A stretch of DNA of 64,000 bases from Onthophagus taurus (Eukaryota > Arthropoda > Insecta > Coleoptera > Scarabaeidae): the NCBI RefSeq assembly GCF_036711975.1, contig NC_091972.1:253001-317000 (forward strand), read 5' to 3'. The stretch's first letter is position 1. The number at the start of each line of letters is the position of its first letter. A program made the position numbers and the translations under genes. Shown in pieces: positions 43,474 through 54,800 of this stretch. Under the pieces are notes generated by a model. That model searched no databases. It was given only the letters and a program-made list of their open reading frames with translations, and was not told the DNA's origin.

Positions 43474-44690
43474 TTGTCAGTCTTTGGTAATATGTTGGTA
43501 AGTTTCGATGTGGAATCCCTTTTTACTAGGGTACCAGTTAAGGATGCTGTAGAGGGTCTTCGCCGAAAACTCATTCCGGAGGGTTTACCAGGATACGTGC
43601 CAGATCTGGTGGAGTATTGCTTATCGTCGACGTATTTCAGCTGGAAAGGAGAATTTTACGAGCAGTTCGAAGGGGCAGCCATGGGATCTCCACTATCGCC
43701 AGTTATAGCTAATTTCTACATGGAATTATTCGAAGAGGACGCTTTGAAGAAGAGCCAGTGGAAACCAAAACTATGGCTCCGACATGTGGATGACACGTTT
43801 GTGATATGGCAACATGGTCAAAAACGGCTCCAAGAGTTCTTGGATCACTTGAACTCTCAACATCCTATGATTAAGTTCACCATGGAAACAGAAACTGCCA
43901 AAAAACTACCTTTCCTAGATGTGTTGGTCACCAGGACGACAAATGGAGATATAGAACTTGGTGTATACCGAAAGAAGACCCATACCAACAGGTATTTACA
44001 GGCATGTTCACATCATCATCCCCAACAGAAGAGGTCCGTGATCCGTACATTATTTCAGCGAGCAGCGAGACTATGTGAAGGAGAGAACTTGAAGAAGGAG
44101 CAACACTTTCTACGAGGCGTGCTGCAGAAGAATGGATACACTTCGAGGGACATCAAGCAGCGAAAGCAGAAAGAGGACACGGTAAGTACAAAACCACTTG
44201 GATTTATCTGTCTTCCCTATGTTTCAGGTGTAACGGAACGAATTGCTAGGCACCTCAAGAAGAACGACATCGTAGTGCGGTACGGCACGGTCAGCAAAAT
44301 TCGGAACACACTCCCGATAGCCAAGGACAAACTAACTCCATTAAAAGGAGCGGGACTATCGTGTAGTTGTGGGAAGGTTTATGTTGGCCAAACTGGACGC
44401 AACGTCGAGTGCCGCTTCAAGGAGCATGAGAGGGATGTAAGGCTGAAGAAGATCCAGCAGTCGGCGGTTGCGGAACATTGCCATGCAGAGGGGCACCGAA
44501 TAGACTTCGAACAAACAAAGGTGCTGGCTAGGGACAACAGATACTAACAAAGACTGACAAGAGAAGCCATAGAGATTCACCGACATAAAAATAACGTCAA
44601 CAGAGAGGATGGCTGGGAGCTTAGCAGAACATGGAAGATGGTGGTGAACACGAAGACCTCTTCCCGCCTCACACCGGACGCGACGCAATT
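43474..44690 (+). pseudogene. Penelope-like reverse transcriptase and GIY-YIG endonuclease, truncated
   Basis: The open frame 43474-44547 (357 residues) is 5'-truncated; true RT homology starts at about 43486 (LVSFDVESLFTRVPV). Motifs are GAAMGSPLSP (68-77), the catalytic HVDD (104-107, where Penelope usually has YVDD), LPFLDV, and the endonuclease start CSCGKVYVGQTGR (297-309). The GIY tripeptide that should precede CSCGK is missing, as if a few residues were deleted. An in-frame stop after DNRY is followed by further homologous sequence (QRLTREAIEIHRHKNNVN) to about 44690. The copy is defective. Confidence 0.85.
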
Positions 44691-44789
44691 AGTTATTAAT
44701 TAGTTTGTAATTAGCGTTAACTGATTATTAATTAGTTTTTTCCGACTTATATATAGTTACCGATTTTTTGATCTCGTCACTTCGAACCA

Positions 44790-44831
44790 GTTTCTGAAGA
44801 AGGTTGCAACATGGCATCCGAAACGTCAAAC
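44790..44831 (+). ncRNA. Hammerhead-like ribozyme motif in the right Penelope arm
   Basis: GTTT, CTGAAGA, A, GGTTGC-AACATG-GCATCC, GAA, ACGT, C, AAAC. Stem I is 4 bp (GTTT/AAAC), the CUGANGA core is intact, stem II is six positions with one T-T mismatch, GAA is intact, stem III is the loopless palindrome ACGT, and C17 precedes the predicted cleavage. One unpaired A lies between core and stem II. Penelope-like elements are known to carry hammerheads with minimal stem III. Confidence 0.55.
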
Positions 44832-45721
44832 CTTTTATTAAAAGACGCACGGCAAAACCCGAAAGTTTCTAGTGTTAGTTTTAGTTCTAATCTTAGTTTA
44901 ACTAAAAATAGGTTTGGCTGCCAAAATGGTGACCATAGTTTTTCTATTTTCAATTCCATATTACAAATATACACTTATTATACCTAAAGTAATCTGGAAC
45001 TGCTATTATTTTCATTAGAACAACTCTATAAAGGACACTTTAGTCTTTGAAAATTAAAGTTTTTGGAAGTTTCAGTCAGTAATTCTTGCGTCAGCGGTTT
45101 TAAATTACACAATAACAATTAAAAAACATATAACGATCTAAAATCACTCAAACTTTGCTGATTCAAATTGTTCTAGGCGTGTTTTACGTTTAAACTAGGG
45201 AAAAAAGGGTTTTCTGGTTACACGGACATTAATTTAGCAAAATCATATCTTCCTAAAAATACAGCAAAATGCAGACCTAAAAAGAAAAATACTAAATCAA
45301 CAAATGAATAATCCACCTATTTGATCAGAAAACAAAAATACACTATTTGTATTAAACATTATGTATTAAAATCTAAATATCTCTGTGTCCCATCCACACA
45401 GAGATATATTTATATATACTGCATTTGTTCCCATACATTAATAAAATAAAATATTAAAATTCAGATGAAGAATTAAACAGGTTTCCCAAACGTAGAAGTG
45501 TAAGAGTAAGAATTTACATTTTTTGCAATTTTTTGGTATAGATTTCAAATTTTTTCCGCCATTTTTAAACGAGTTATGACGTCATCGCTATTTTTTTTCA
45601 AATAGCAATCCCCCATTTTTATTATGGAATATAAAAGAGGATTTTTTCTGAATTTGGTACCGTCAAAATTAATATTAGCTACATAACAAAATTTTCATGT
45701 TTCATGTTCAAGTTTCATGAT

Positions 45722-45885
45722 TACCCATTCATTTGAGGTAGAAAAATAGCAGTAGCCATACGTAACCATGGCAACCAGTTGTTTCAGATACTTTATAGAG
45801 ACAATAATTAACTTTTGATATCTGAAACTTTTGGTTGTCATGGTTAGTTACTGCTATTTTGCTATCTCAATTGAATAGGATGTGT
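45722..45885. repeat. Short inverted repeat containing a perfect palindromic X-box
   Basis: gaggtagaaaaatagcagta through gtttcagata pairs with tatctgaaac through tactgctattttgctatctc. GTAACCATGGCAAC at 45762-45775 is a full-consensus RFX X-box; the partner arm carries a degraded version. Confidence 0.55.
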
Positions 45886-46660
45886 TCCATAGGATTCAGG
45901 TTCCTTACTTAACGCCGGACATTCCATGATTTGAATTCCACGTTCTTGCCAAAAGTTTCTGGTGATGCCTGCGGTATGTGGCTTTGCATTGTTCTGCATT
46001 AGGATGAAATTTTGACCGACCCTATATTATATGAAGCTGGCACCACATGGTCCAAGATGTTTTCTATGTAATTCATGGCATTTAGTCTACCAGGAACAAC
46101 AACAAGATCTGTTCTGTTGTCTACACTGATTCCAGCCCAAACCATAACTGATCCCCGACCAAATCTATTCACTTCCTGTATAGTAGCGGCTGCGTAGCGT
46201 TCACCAGGACGTCTATATACACTCGTCTTTAAATAGTACAGGCGTCCAGTGACGAAGTTGTCAATCTCTGTGATCCAGAGCAAACGTCATTCGCGCTGCT
46301 TTGTGATGCTACTTAAGGCGTGGTTCATGGACAGGTCTTCTAGGTTTTAAATTCGCTTCTTTTCATCTCTTTCTAACAATTTCATCAGAAATTTCGATTC
46401 CATGAGCTCGTCTTGATTCCATGAGGTCGTTTAGGAGGTCTCGTGGTGTACAAGAAATCGGTCTTGATTATCGGCCAGTCTCCCGAAACCAATCCCATAA
46501 ACGCTAAATAACAGAAGGGGAAACTCGAAGATTCCTGCTAACATGTCGAATAGAGTGGTTATGCTGAATAAGAGTGACAACACGAGCAACTTGCACTTCA
46601 CTAAGATGCTTTATGACGCTTCTAATCCACGAAAATTGATGAATTAATCTTTAGTAGGCT
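45880..46660 (-). pseudogene. Tc1-like transposase relic
   Basis: Minus-strand fragments read RLWDWFRETGR, VYRRPGERYAAATIQEVNRF, GSVMVWAGISVDNRTDLVVV and RLNAMNYIENILDHVVP, then diverged traces of the NPMEH block. These are the linker and catalytic region of a Tc1-type transposase (RPGERY, SVMVWGGIS). Stops and frameshifts are frequent. Confidence 0.85.
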
Positions 46661-47249
46661 TTCATTCGCGAATTCAAAGCATACTTGACATTTTTTCCAC
46701 TTTGTTTTGCGTTATTAATTTATATTTTTAAGTATAACTTAGAAGTAACTAAGAGTTGTAACATTGTTTTTGTAATTTTCTTTAGTTAAATATATGTCGT
46801 TGAAGCAAACCAAATTTGATTTGCTTAGAACTATTATTTAAAAAGTTACAGATTTCGGAAAACGTGTTCCCCTAATTTTGTTGAGCAGTGTATATAAATA
46901 TACAATAATTTATAATAAATATATAGTATATATAAATATATCTCTATGTCGGTGGGACACAGAGATATTTAGTTCATAATACATAATGTATAATACAAAT
47001 AGTATTTTTTTGTTTGCTGATCGAATAGTTAGATTATGTTATTTTGTTTGTTAAGTCTGCATTTTGCTGTATTTTTAAGATATGATTTTGCAAAATTAAT
47101 GTCCGTGTAACCAGAAAAAATTTATTTTGTTTTTATTTTTTCTATTTGCCGTTTTGGAACAATGTAGAACAACTCTAGAACAATCTAGAACAATGAAAAA
47201 TTTAAAAATCAAATAATGGGGGGCTAACTTCCCGCACTCCATCAAAGTG

Positions 47250-50135
47250 TGTTTTTACAATGGAAATTATATTTTAACTTTTTCTATGCATACATTACAC
47301 AAAATAAAAATAGTGATAGATGGCAAGTTTATATGAAGCTGGCGTTGTTCATTTTCTACAGGTAAACCGGAATAAGTCAGCCATGTATAAATTGGAAACC
47401 TTTATAATCTGGATCCAAATGCTTGTCGAGCGTTTTTACTGAAAAATACTTTTTATTTGTGCCAATTTTAACTTCTATAACTAGGATACATTTTTATCCA
47501 TTCCTATTTCTATAAGTAGGATTTTTTCACTTAACGACTTTTTACCTCTATAAATAGGACTTTTAAAACTACGACGGCTCACACAAGTATGTACGTGTAT
47601 AAACAGGTTGTTTATTATAGATAGGCTGCATAGTGTGCTTGGAACTGAACACGTGTTTGTGATCTTTGATATAAGATATTATTGAAAATGACCAGTAATA
47701 AAATATGGCCAAAAATAGTCTAACGTGGCACGATGCCTAGGCCCTAGGAGTACACAGGAATAACAAAATCGATTCCATATTTAGAAGAAGAAACCGACAA
47801 AACGATGGGATAAAAGGAAAAGTATTTAGAACAAATAGAAAAAAATACAAAATATCAAATCCTGCTCTTCTCAATGATGCAAAAGAAAAAATTAGAATAG
47901 TTAGAATAGACCTTTTAACACATCATCCATTAAATCAAAAAGTAATGTGAAAAATTGTTTTCCATTCAACCTTTTCTCCCAAGTACCATAAACCCGTTTA
48001 CTTTTACGACTACTTACAGGACTGATTTAGGATTTACGAATCGGATGCGGCGCGTGAATGTGTTACCACCTTTATTCGTTATAATAATATAATTACTTAT
48101 ATTGTTGATAATGGACAACTAACGATTATGACATGTGTATTAATTATAGATAATTGGCGTACCGATAATTAGATAGAGGTGTATTATGTTTAAAATATGA
48201 CAACATATGTCATATAATAATATGAAATTATATTTATAATTAACAGTGTGCATCTAATTAACTTATTCTGTTTAAATGCAATTACACAGTTTGTAAACTG
48301 AAGTTTTCAATTAAAGTTTTCTTTTAAGGTTTAGTTGAAAAACACACGGTGCCTAAAATGGAACCATTGATAACGATAAATTAATTAATCAAATTTGATA
48401 AAAAATAATGTGAAAATTATTATATTAAATTTGTTTAAGTTTAGAATTACGGGCGGCGTTTGTAGCTGCAATTCAGGAACACTGTATAATACTATCAACT
48501 TATGCATACAATCTTATGCATAATAACTTATGCATACTAAGTTATGCATGAATTGATTAACTTTATTTCAACAAGCGCTTCCGACTGAAGATAAAAGAAT
48601 TCGTCATTAAACACGAATATGGAATAGATTTGCTTAATTTGATGGCAATACAGTGTAAGATCAATATTTTTAAACGCCTTAGGTAATCCCACTTTCTCTA
48701 TAAATAAAAACTTGTTTATTTATTAGTATTGACACAAGACATAATGGTAATTCTAGTTTTGGACACTTTTCTGTCTCGTGCTTTTCGCTTTTCTCAGGAA
48801 ACTTATATCTTGTTTGGGAAAACTTTCCAGAACAATCCACTTTTATCAGCATTGCAGACTTCATCGTGTTTTCAAAACCACTTTGCTTTAAATTCCTTGT
48901 TTTTATAGATTTTTCCATCAGAAACTAAATCTTTTCGTGGATAGTATTCCATTCTCGATATTTAATATATAATATATGATATTTAATCAGCATATTTAAT
49001 ATAGGATGCTATTTTTTCCCGATTTTTCTTTATATCATACATTTTTGCACCATCAACGTTGAAGTTACAAGCTAACTTTGCCTAATTGTTACCAAGTATC
49101 TTAAAACTTTCATTTTTTTATAAAGGTTGTGTTTTGATCCAGTCTGAATAAATTTGTTAGTAAAGATGTATTTTTATCCACATTTAACCATATTGATTTT
49201 CTTCTCTATAAATTAATACCATTTTAAATGAAAACTCTGACTTTAGTTCCGAATTTTTAACCAAGCAGAAGTGTTAAATTTCTGAAAATCGTTACAAAAT
49301 TATTGAAAAATCACTATTAATGTAAAATTATCCAATTAATAGTAACTAATTAAACCATCATTTCATTTCAAACTAAATACACTTCAATTTATGCTGACAG
49401 GTTTGTTTAATTGTTAACACAACTTCGTTATTTAGTCAAATTAACATTATGTGGCTTCCAATGTAAATACAAACAATATGTACTAGAAATTTCCAATTTA
49501 CAACGTGGCATCATTCTTTCTAATCATAAAATTGTGTTATAAAATAGATCATTACACACAAATGGGAAAATAATATCCCCAATTCGTGGAAAAAGAAAAA
49601 TTATGTTTTATTCTTTTTTACTTACTGTATAGAACTCAAACACCTCCTTGTCTCTTCCGGTTACGTGGTATGTGTACACGTAGTGACCGAGAGGCAATCG
49701 AGAAGTAGAATACTAAATAACGACGCATGCGTCCTCGGAAAATTCATCCCTTCATATACCGGTATCCTGAAAACAGGAGTCAGTTACTGCAGAAACCGCC
49801 AAACCGAGATAACACTATTTATTAAAACAATTCATTTTAAATATCGCGTACACAGACAACGTTGCGATTCGAATCTTAGTAAAGAAAATAGCATTTTCGC
49901 GTAATTGATGATAAGTAAATCAATTTTTTAATAATTTTAAACCTTCTTTTCTAAATATCGAGAGAGATAAATTTGTGAAATTCTTTAGCGTCGGTTCCTT
50001 TGTCCCGTAACCACTTGTTTGAGAAGTACGGTTAGAGTAATGGACCAATATAGGTTATTGAAAGGTAATTTTATGAACTAGATTTCTCAACTTGTGTAGC
50101 AAGTAGACGACACTCTTCGGGGGGTTTCAACGGAA
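47250..50135. other. AT-rich intergenic DNA and presumed 5' region of the next gene
   Basis: No gene is recognised up to about 49600. A minus-strand frame at 48679-48918 (KSIKTRNLKQSGFENTMKSA) faintly recalls a transposon helix-turn-helix, but I do not assign it. From 49640 the base composition becomes more balanced. TCAGTTAC at about 49780 is an initiator-like sequence that could belong to the gene starting at 50136. Confidence 0.35.
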
Positions 50136-50193
50136 ATGGTTTTCTGGGCTACGATCGTTCTTTTCCTTTGTCATTTTCATCTCACTTACCAAG
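50136..50193 (+). CDS. First coding exon encoding a signal peptide, gene unidentified
   Basis: An ATG in good context (cggaaATGG) opens 19 codons, MVFWATIVLFLCHFHLTYQ, plus one base before a GTAAGA donor. The peptide has the hydrophobic core and length of a cleavable signal sequence, as in secreted or single-pass membrane proteins. No later exon was recognised before the right edge, so a large first intron (>13.8 kb) is implied. Without downstream exons the product cannot be named. It may be a chance frame next to a chance donor. Confidence 0.45.
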
Positions 50194-50199
50194 GTAAGA

Positions 50200-51094
50200 T
50201 TATCAAAGAAAACTTATTGTAGAAATTTTTTTGTTGTGTCAATTCATTTAACTTATTTAAAATATATTATATAAAATGTAATCGATTAAAAAAAATTATT
50301 GAAAGAATTGGTGGAGGAGCCGGCTATTACACATTTTTTTGATTTGTATGTTAAAAGATCTTTGATCATACAAGCTGAATAATATATATTTAAACTATAA
50401 AGTAGGAGCCACAAATTGGAATACTAAAAAATCTACTTTACCGATTTTCGTACATTACAGAATAAAGGCTCATTTACACCGTCAATCAACGAACGGTTAA
50501 GCTACGAGCCACTCGCGTTCCACTCAATTTTCAATGAATTTCAAATGGTGATCTATCAGCAGCCAGCTTGGTGTTTGAAAAGTGCAAAAATGTTTTGCAT
50601 TTCAAGTTTAATAAAAATTACGCCTGAAATAAAGTATATTAAAATTCAGGGACATACAAAGAGAATTTGTCACATTATATAATGAACTCCTACACGATGA
50701 AAATAAACATTTTAGAATGTCAGACTAAGAATTTAATGATATTTTTCGAGTAATTAAAAACGATAATAAAAAGAAAAATATAACATTTGGAGAAACTATA
50801 ATATATCCCGAATGCAGAAACTGATGGTTTGTTTAAGGTAAACGGTATGCCTGATTTTCAAATCTGCATCAAAATCTTGGAAATATATAGAACTACTAGA
50901 ATTTGGCTTATGATTGAGAAATTGATTGAGAAAATTGTGAAAAATGTTTAAACAACTGAACCTGGTATTAAGTGTGCAAAATACAAAATTAGAGGCAGCA
51001 TATGCTAGATTAAGGTTGCCTTTTAGCAGTACTATTGGTGGAATGAGATGGTGTGACTACTGCTGTAGAAATGCATTTCTATCATGTGTTTGAA
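50200..51094. other. AT-rich DNA; left member of a duplicated segment
   Basis: About 50785-50990 (gaatgcagaaactgatggtt onward) is repeated directly at 53330-53515 on the far side of hairpin array 2. The rest is unique and without recognised features. Confidence 0.55.
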
Positions 51095-53290
51095 ACGGGT
51101 TTATAGCCGCAGGTCTCTCAATACGGATAAACCCGAATGATTCAAGTTCTAGGTCTTGTGTTAATTCTAGTTTTACACTAGTACTATCACTAGAACTAAC
51201 ACTATACCTAGAACTAGAAACATTCGGGTTTAGCCGCACGTCTCTTAAGACGGCTAAACCCAAATGATTCTAGTTCTAGGTCTTGTGTTAGTTCTAGTGA
51301 TAGTGCTAGTGTAAAACTATCACTAACACTAGACCTAGAACTAGAAAGTATCGGTTTTAGCCGTACATCTTCAACTTCACAACTTCTAGTGATAGTGTTA
51401 GTGCAATACTAGAACTAACACTAGAGCGAGAACTGGAAACATTCGGGTTTAGCCGCACGTCTCTCAAGATGGCTAAACTCGAATGATTCTAGTTCTATTT
51501 CTAGTATTAGTTCAAGTGACAGTGCTAGTGTAGAACTAAAACTACCACTAGACCTAGAACTAGAAACATTCGGGTTTAGCCACACGTCTCTTAAGACGGC
51601 TAAACCCAAATGATTCTAATTCTAGGTCTTGTGTTAGTTCTAGTGATAGTGCTAGTGTAAAACTATCACTAACACTAGACCTAGAACTAGAAAGTATCGG
51701 CTTTAGCCGTACATCTTCAGACTTCACAACTTTTAGTAATAGTGTTAGTGCAATACTAGAACTAACACTAGAGCGAGAACTGGAAACATTCGGGTTTAGC
51801 CGCACGTCCCTCAAGACGGCTAAACTCGAATGATTCTAGTTCTATTTCTAGTATTAGTTCAAGTGACAGTGCTAGTGTAGAACTAAAACTAACACTATAC
51901 CTAGAACTAGAAACATTCGGGTTTAGCCGCACGTCTCTTAAGACGGCTAAACCCAAATGATTCTAGTTCTAGGTCTTGTGTTAGTTCTAGTGATAGTGCT
52001 AGTCTAAAACTATCACTAACACTAGACCTAGAACTAGAAAGTATCGGCTTTAGCCGTACATCTTCAGACTTCACAACTTTTAGTGATAGTGTTAGTGTAA
52101 TACTAGAACTAACACTAGAGCGAGAACTGGAAACATTCGGGTTTAGCCGCACGTCCCTCAAGACGGCTAAACTCGAATGATTCTAGTTCTATTTCTAGTA
52201 TTAGTTCAAGTGACAGTGCTAGTGTAGAACTAAAACTAACACTATACCTAGAACTAGAAACATTCGGGTTTAGCCGCACGTCTCTTAAGACGGCTAAACC
52301 CAAATGATTCTAGTTCTAGGTCTTGTGTTAGTTCTAGTGATAGTGCTAGTCTAAAACTATCACTAACACTAGACCTAGAAAGTATCGGTTTTAGCCGTAC
52401 ATCTTCAGACTTCACAACTTCTAGTGATAGTGTTAGTGCAATACTAGAACTAACACTAGAGCGAGAACTGGAAACATTTGGGTTTAGCCGCACGTCCCTC
52501 AAGACGGCTAAACTCGAATGATTCTAGTTCTATTTCTAGTATTAGTTCAAGTGACAGTGCTAGTGTAGAACTAAAACTAACACTAGACCTAGAACTAGAA
52601 ACATTCGGGTTTAGCCACACGTCTCTTAAGCCGGCTAAACCCAAATGATTCTAGTTCTAGGTCTTGTGTTAGTTCTAGTGATAGTGCTAGTCTAAAACTA
52701 TCACTAACACTAGACCTAGAAAGTATCGGTTTTAGCCGTACATCTTCAGACTTCACAACTTCTAGTGATAGTGTTAGTGCAATACTAGAACTAACACTAG
52801 AGCGAGAACTGGAAACATTTGGGTTTAGCCGCACGTCCCTCAAGACGGCTAAACTCGAATGATTCTAGTTCTATTTCTAGTATTAGTTCAAGTGACAGTA
52901 CTAGTGTAGAACTAAAACTAACACTAGACCTAGAACTAGAAACATTCGGGTTTAGCCACACGTCTCTTAAGCCGGCTAAACCCAAATGATTCTAGTTCTA
53001 GGTCTTGTGTTAGTTCTAGTGATAGTGCTAGTGTAAAACTAGAACTATCAGAAGACCGAGAACTAGAATCATTCGGGTTTAGCCGCACATCTCCTAAGAC
53101 GGCTAAACCCAAATGATTCTAGTTCTAGGTCTTGTGTTAGTTCTAGTGATAGTGCTAAGTGCTAAGTCTTAAGACGCACGGCTAAACCCGAATGTTTCTA
53201 GTTCTAGTGTTAGTTCTAGTTTTAATTCAATAAAAATATGCAACATAGTGATATCTTATGTTAACTAGCGCTACTTACCACTGTCACCAA
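51095..53290. repeat. Palindrome (hairpin) array 2 with 347/341-bp higher-order period
   Basis: Hairpin cores like those at 25 kb are arranged in a higher-order unit: equivalent points fall at 51421, 51768, 52115, 52456 and 52797 (steps 347, 347, 341, 341). Each unit has two complete hairpins (arms ~32 bp, e.g. acctagaactagaa.cattcg, loop ~14 nt) and one diverged arm (gtatcggctttagccgtaca). The right end has the ataaaaatatgcaacatagt tail seen at other array ends. Minus-strand frames run open through it but are repeat shadows. Confidence 0.9.
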
Positions 53291-54800
53291 CGCAATATTA
53301 CAAAGAAAAGTTTACCATTTGGACAAACTATATCCCAGATGCAGAAACTGATAGTTTGTTTAAGGTAAACAGTATGTGCCTGATTTTCAAATATGCATCA
53401 AAATCTTGGAAACACATAGAAGCACTAGAATTTGGTTGATTTTTGAGAAAAATTGTGGAAAATGTTTAGACGACTGAATCTGGTATTAATTAAGTGTGCA
53501 AAGTACAAAATTATTAGGGATGTGAGAAAATTCGTTCGGAAAAGATTATTTCCTACCATAGGCACTTCGGATGCTTCGTTTGAAGTTGTTGTAAGTCTTC
53601 CTATAGAAACTGAAGCATTATTATTTGTAGAATTAAAATTATATTAGACAAACCAGTACAATTGACATTATCCTGATTATGAAGATCGAAAGAATGAACG
53701 GAAGAACTTCATTCGTTCTTTGTCTCTGCTTGGAGCAATCGCATGGATTCCTATCTATGTTTCCAACACTGTTTATATGTTGATGATGGCTGTTAGATTA
53801 CGTAAAGTAGAATTTTAATCGTTGTAAGAAATTTATAAATATCACGTTAATTTGTAATATTAAAGTGAGAAAACTTAGCTTTATCACTCACGTGTATATG
53901 TCATTTTTACACGAGGCGTAGCCAGGTGTAAAAAGATTATAAAACGAAATCACCATTCATTAACGAAGCAACCTTTACATTGCGTGAGAATTCAAATCGG
54001 TATAATGTAAGGTATTAGAATGATGTAAATCCCCATTAGATATGTGAAAACCGTACTCAAAGTCCATAAAAGTTAAATGTATGGTTACGTATAATAGGTA
54101 CTTTGATGCTTGGGTCAATCTTTATCGCAGAATACTTAAAAGCTGATAAGTATGAAATTTTACATGTAAATGAAATCGTATCTTCAATGAGAAATCTGTT
54201 TGACGCCAATTTGAATCCAGTACATTTTCGCGTAAATGTTCGACGGTATCTAGATTTTTCCTAGAAAATGGATTAGTAGTGTTGAATGGCCTCCTCGTGC
54301 ACCATATCTCAATCCTAAAGACTGGATTTAATGGAAATACTTCAAAGTCGAGCTTATAAAACAAAACTTGAAAGTCTTGCAGAGTTAAGGCAACGAATTA
54401 TCGATGAATCATGATTAAATTCCGGGAAATCCTGGAGGAATGTAATTGAATAATTAATTTTTATATTATTGCAAATTATAGATTTGATGGTTTCAATATT
54501 TAATAAATGGAGGATGACAAAGACTATAATTTTTTGTTAGGCCAAGTTGATACACATAATAAGACACTTAAAACATCTTTGTTCATGTACCTAGTTTTGA
54601 TACATATAGCATATAACTTAGTTTTGACATACCGAGAATGTTATACAACAATGTATGAATGCAGTAACCATAGTAACGAAACTACTATGCACTTGCACTG
54701 TCCCACATAAAATGCAACATAGCTTAATAGTAATTTAATAACTTATAACTTAATAATTTGCTTGGAAAAAGCTGACGTCCTTATGACAAACTTGAGATTT
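53291..54800. other. DNA between hairpin arrays 2 and 3
   Basis: Begins with the second copy of the duplicated segment (53330-53515). About 53510-53815 has frames with RDVRKFVRKRLFPTI and, after stops, IAWIPIYVSNTVYML, which I do not recognise. A mariner relic follows at 54200-54450. The rest is AT-rich. Confidence 0.45.
54200..54450 (+). pseudogene. Mariner-like transposase C-terminal relic
   Basis: Across frameshifts: VHFRVNVRRYLD, WISSVEWPPRAPYLNPKDWI and YKTKLESLAELRQRIIDES. These match the end of the mariner catalytic domain ([13 protein letters not shown]) and the following helix. Only this end is left. Confidence 0.75.

Larger units (their letters stand above)
43112..44898 (+). mobile_element. 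Penelope-like retroelement with inverted ~350-bp arms
   Basis: A 13-bp direct repeat taactaaaaatag flanks it (43099-43111, 44899-44911). The left tip carries ggctttcacggccggtgtg, which I associate with Penelope termini. The arms 43137-43485 and 44549-44898 are inverted copies of each other, flanking a 1.06-kb RT/endonuclease core. The left arm is a reversed copy of the 3' end in place of the 5' half, so the RT is truncated. Both arms carry a hammerhead-like motif. Confidence 0.85.
42711..47240. mobile_element. 4.5-kb foldback element carrying nested insertions
   Basis: The left end ggagtgcgggaagttagccc and following sequence (to about 42770) is repeated inverted at about 47175-47240. Further inward, 45180-45420 pairs with 46905-47125, including gttacacggacattaattt and an atatctctgtgtccc segment. 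Flanks atcaaga/atcaaag may be an imperfect target duplication. The outer element contains a hAT MITE, a Penelope-like element and a Tc1-like relic. Confidence 0.7.

Noticed and set aside
44356..44974. Minus-strand frames of 110 and 65 residues over the Penelope element
   Set aside because: Antisense to the Penelope 3' end and through its terminal hairpin; no independent support.
48590..48640. ctgaagataaaagaattcgt as a hammerhead core
   Set aside because: There is no stem II or GAAA partner in place.
49860..49880. gcgattcgaatc as a tRNA T-arm
   Set aside because: No A-box, anticodon arm or acceptor pairing could be found around it. I found no tRNA gene in the window.
51057..52985. A ladder of 62-84 residue minus-strand frames rich in SSSRSSVSSS and LELTQDLELESFGF, repeated every 341-347 bp
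   Set aside because: They are frames left open by the palindromic repeat units. The same peptides appear wherever the hairpin module occurs, in both orientations, without start context or independent support.
51095..53290. Regularly spaced repeats resembling a CRISPR array
   Set aside because: The genome is eukaryotic, spacers are themselves repeats, periodicity is higher-order, and no cas genes exist.
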